From contig JAVUPY010000028.1 of the NCBI GenBank assembly GCA_032252755.1, positions 1 through 33,294 on the forward strand: a stretch of DNA of 33,294 nt. Reading direction: 5' to 3'. Of this stretch, positions 31,549-33,294 are shown piece after piece (positions within the stretch are counted from its first letter, which is position 1; each line of letters starts with the position of its first letter). The notes under the pieces are model-generated. The model did not search any database, was not told the origin of the DNA, and saw only the letters and a program-made list of their open reading frames with translations. Source of the DNA: Terriglobia bacterium (GTDB lineage Bacteria; Acidobacteriota; Terriglobia; Terriglobales; Acidobacteriaceae). The translations under genes and the position numbers were made by a program.

Positions 31549-33294
31549 ATGTCTGCGTCACCCATCAAACCCCCCGGACCCGAAAATCAAGAGCCAGAAT
31601 TGCTCGACCTCGCGCTCGACCTCATTTGTGTGGCGGGCACCGACGGTTACTTCACGCGGATTAACCAGGCCTGGACAGACTCGCTCGGTTACACAAAAGA
31701 GGAGCTGCTCACGCAGCCCTGGATCAACGTCGTCCATCCGGAGGATCGGGAGGCGACGATTGCCGAGGCGACGAAGGTTTTTCAGGGATATAGGACGATG
31801 CGCTTTCGGAACCGTTGTCGCGCCAAAGACGGTTCCTACCGATGGATTGTCTGGACTGCTGCGGCGCCCGCCGACGGCCGATTTTTCTATGCGACCGGCC
31901 GCGACGTAACCGAATTGAAACGCGACCAGGATCTGCTGGTGGCGCAGTATGCCGTCACCAGGGTGTTGGCGGAAGCGTCATCGCTGGCAGAAGCCGCACC
32001 GAAAATCCTGCAGAAGATCTGCGAGACCCTGGAATGGGCCACAGGGAGCTTGTGGCAACTTGATAGGAGCAAGGGCGTATTGCGGTGCGTCGAAACTTGG
32101 CATATGCCCACGGCAAACGTCACTGAGTTCTCGGCGGCAACCCGTGCTGTTACCTTCGAGCGGGGACTTGGCCTCCCAGGACGAGTCTGGGCGAATGCAG
32201 ACGCGCATTGGATCGAAGATGTGACCAAGGATGCAAACTTCCCTCGCGCCCAGGTCGGTTTGAAAGAAGGCTTGCATAGTGCCTTTGCCTTCCCGGTTCT
32301 GTTGGGCGGCGAGGTATTGGCTGTTCTCGAGTTCTTCAGCGATCAGATCCGCCAGCCTGACACTAAGCTGCTCGCGCTTTTGTCATCAATCGGAAGCCAG
32401 GTTGGCCAGTTCATCGAACGCACCGACGCCGAAGCGGCGTTGCGAATCTACGCCCGCGAGTTGGAGTCCGCCAAGCAGATTGCGGAAGAAGCGACGAAGG
32501 CAAAGAGCGAGTTCCTGGCCAACATGAGCCACGAGATTCGCACGCCGCTGAACGCGATCATCGGATTGTCGTGGCTATGCCTGCAGTCGGACCTGGGGGA
32601 GAAGCAGCGGGAGTTTGTGCAGAAGACCGCGCTCGCGGCGCAGAATCTGATGCGGCTGGTGAACCAGATACTTGATGTGTCGAAGATTGAAAGCGGTGGC
32701 CTGCAGCTTGAGGCCGCGGATTTTTCGCTCGAGTCGGTGTTGGTGAACCTGGATACGATCATGGGCGAGCTGGCGCGTTCCAAAGGGCTCTTGTTCAGGA
32801 TTTCGCGAGCCGCACAGCTGCCGCAAAGGCTGCATGGAGATGCGCTGCGCCTGGAGCAAATTCTTACCAACCTGGCCAGCAACGGCGTCAAATTTACGAT
32901 GACCGGATCGGTGGATGTGTTTGTAGCGCAGAAGCAAAGCGATTCGAATGGCGTGGATCTTGAATTCTCAGTCAAGGACACGGGCATTGGAATGACGGGG
33001 GACCAGATTGAGCGCATCTTCAGGCCCTTCACGCAAGCCGACGACTCCACGACGCGCAAGTATGGCGGCAGCGGGCTTGGACTCACGATCAGCAAGCGGC
33101 TGGTGCAGATGATGGGGGGGGACCTGACGGTTGAGAGCTTTCCGGGGCTGGGCAGCACTTTCCGGTTCTCGGTTCATTTCTCGGCAGCCAAGGAGTCGCA
33201 AAGGAAGACTCGCAGCGGATCTTTCGGCGCGGAGGGGGTGTTGAACCGGGACATCGAAGCCGCATTTCGGGGAGCGCGCATCCTGGTGGCTGAG
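31549..33294 (+). CDS. PAS-GAF hybrid histidine kinase, C-terminus outside the window
   Basis: The 582 visible codons encode a PAS domain (~15-125; YFTRINQAWTDSLGY, HPEDREA, FRNRCRAKDGSYRWI), then a GAF domain (~135-290; FERGLGLPGRVWAN, HSAFAFPVLLGGEVLAV). A linker helix precedes the HisKA motif FLANMSHEIRTPLNAIIG (His328) and the HATPase (QILTNLASNGVKFT, VKDTGIGM, RKYGGSGLGLTI). The frame continues to the end at ILVAE, the start of a receiver domain, so it is a hybrid kinase. No transmembrane segment is seen, so it is cytoplasmic. GGAG precedes the ATG at 31549. Confidence 0.9.
   Translation, partial: MSASPIKPPGPENQEPELLDLALDLICVAGTDGYFTRINQAWTDSLGYTKEELLTQPWINVVHPEDREATIAEATKVFQGYRTMRFRNRCRAKDGSYRWIVWTAAAPADGRFFYATGRDVTELKRDQDLLVAQYAVTRVLAEASSLAEAAPKILQKICETLEWATGSLWQLDRSKGVLRCVETWHMPTANVTEFSAATRAVTFERGLGLPGRVWANADAHWIEDVTKDANFPRAQVGLKEGLHSAFAFPVLLGGEVLAVLEFFSDQIRQPDTKLLALLSSIGSQVGQFIERTDAEAALRIYARELESAKQIAEEATKAKSEFLANMSHEIRTPLNAIIGLSWLCLQSDLGEKQREFVQKTALAAQNLMRLVNQILDVSKIESGGLQLEAADFSLESVLVNLDTIMGELARSKGLLFRISRAAQLPQRLHGDALRLEQILTNLASNGVKFTMTGSVDVFVAQKQSDSNGVDLEFSVKDTGIGMTGDQIERIFRPFTQADDSTTRKYGGSGLGLTISKRLVQMMGGDLTVESFPGLGSTFRFSVHFSAAKESQRKTRSGSFGAEGVLNRDIEAAFRGARILVAE

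Noticed and set aside
1-33294. CRISPR arrays, rRNA genes, complete tRNA genes or insertion sequences
   Set aside because: No regularly spaced repeats, no rRNA segments, no full tRNA cloverleaf and no transposase were seen on either strand.

Overview
The window looks like a GC-rich, Gram-negative chromosome, most plausibly an Acidobacteriota (Terriglobia-like) genome. The reasons are two outer-membrane barrels with signal peptides, periplasmic c-type cytochromes and cupredoxins, many response-regulator/kinase genes, and long runs of overlapping genes. Taxonomy is inferred from gene content and composition, because no rRNA gene is present.

Layout. (1) Positions 1-868 look foreign: a partial hypothetical gene, a short orphan gene, A/T-richer spacers, and at 846-868 a detached 3' end of a tRNA-Asn gene, the typical scar at the far end of an element integrated into a tRNA gene. 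(2) Positions 1046-15020 (minus strand) form a tightly packed, mostly overlapping gene row. In transcription order it encodes four cobalamin-binding radical SAM enzymes (two paralogous pairs), two class I methyltransferases, a fifth B12-radical SAM enzyme, a methyltransferase-amidohydrolase fusion, a SPASM-type radical SAM enzyme, UDP-glucose 6-dehydrogenase and a small secreted protein. (3) Divergently, 15148-17703 (plus strand) encodes an HPr-kinase-like protein, a short protein resembling only the N-terminal domain of that kinase, and a PF14907-type nucleotidyltransferase. A perfect 10-bp inverted repeat lies between the two arms. (4) Positions 17724-24994 (minus strand) hold an electron-transfer row: coiled-coil outer-membrane barrel, type-1 cupredoxin, OmpR-type regulator, Cache-like histidine kinase, second barrel, small cytochrome c, orphan CuA protein and lipoprotein cytochrome c. 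(5) Positions 25808-30432 (plus strand) carry AcpS-type phosphopantetheinyl transferase, acyl/acetyl-CoA synthetase-type AMP ligase, acyl carrier protein, Kbl-like alpha-oxoamine synthase, a 60-aa protein and a divergent EF-P paralogue. (6) The right end has a receiver-HATPase protein divergent from a PAS-GAF hybrid histidine kinase that runs off the window.

How they may work together. The 2.9-17.7 kb locus is the best candidate for an undescribed biosynthetic system: at least six radical SAM enzymes, three methyltransferase domains and a COG0402-type amidohydrolase, with no NRPS/PKS, no lasso cyclase and no obvious precursor peptide. The HPrK-like/nucleotidyltransferase pair is familiar from lasso-peptide and HprK-related systems and suggests phosphoryl or nucleotidyl modification of the product or a carrier. 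The AcpS-ligase-ACP-oxoamine synthase operon contains everything needed to load an acyl group on a dedicated ACP and condense it with an amino acid, as in bacterial sphingolipid initiation, although the synthase itself reads as Kbl-like. The electron-transfer row looks like a regulated periplasmic wire without its own terminal oxidase.
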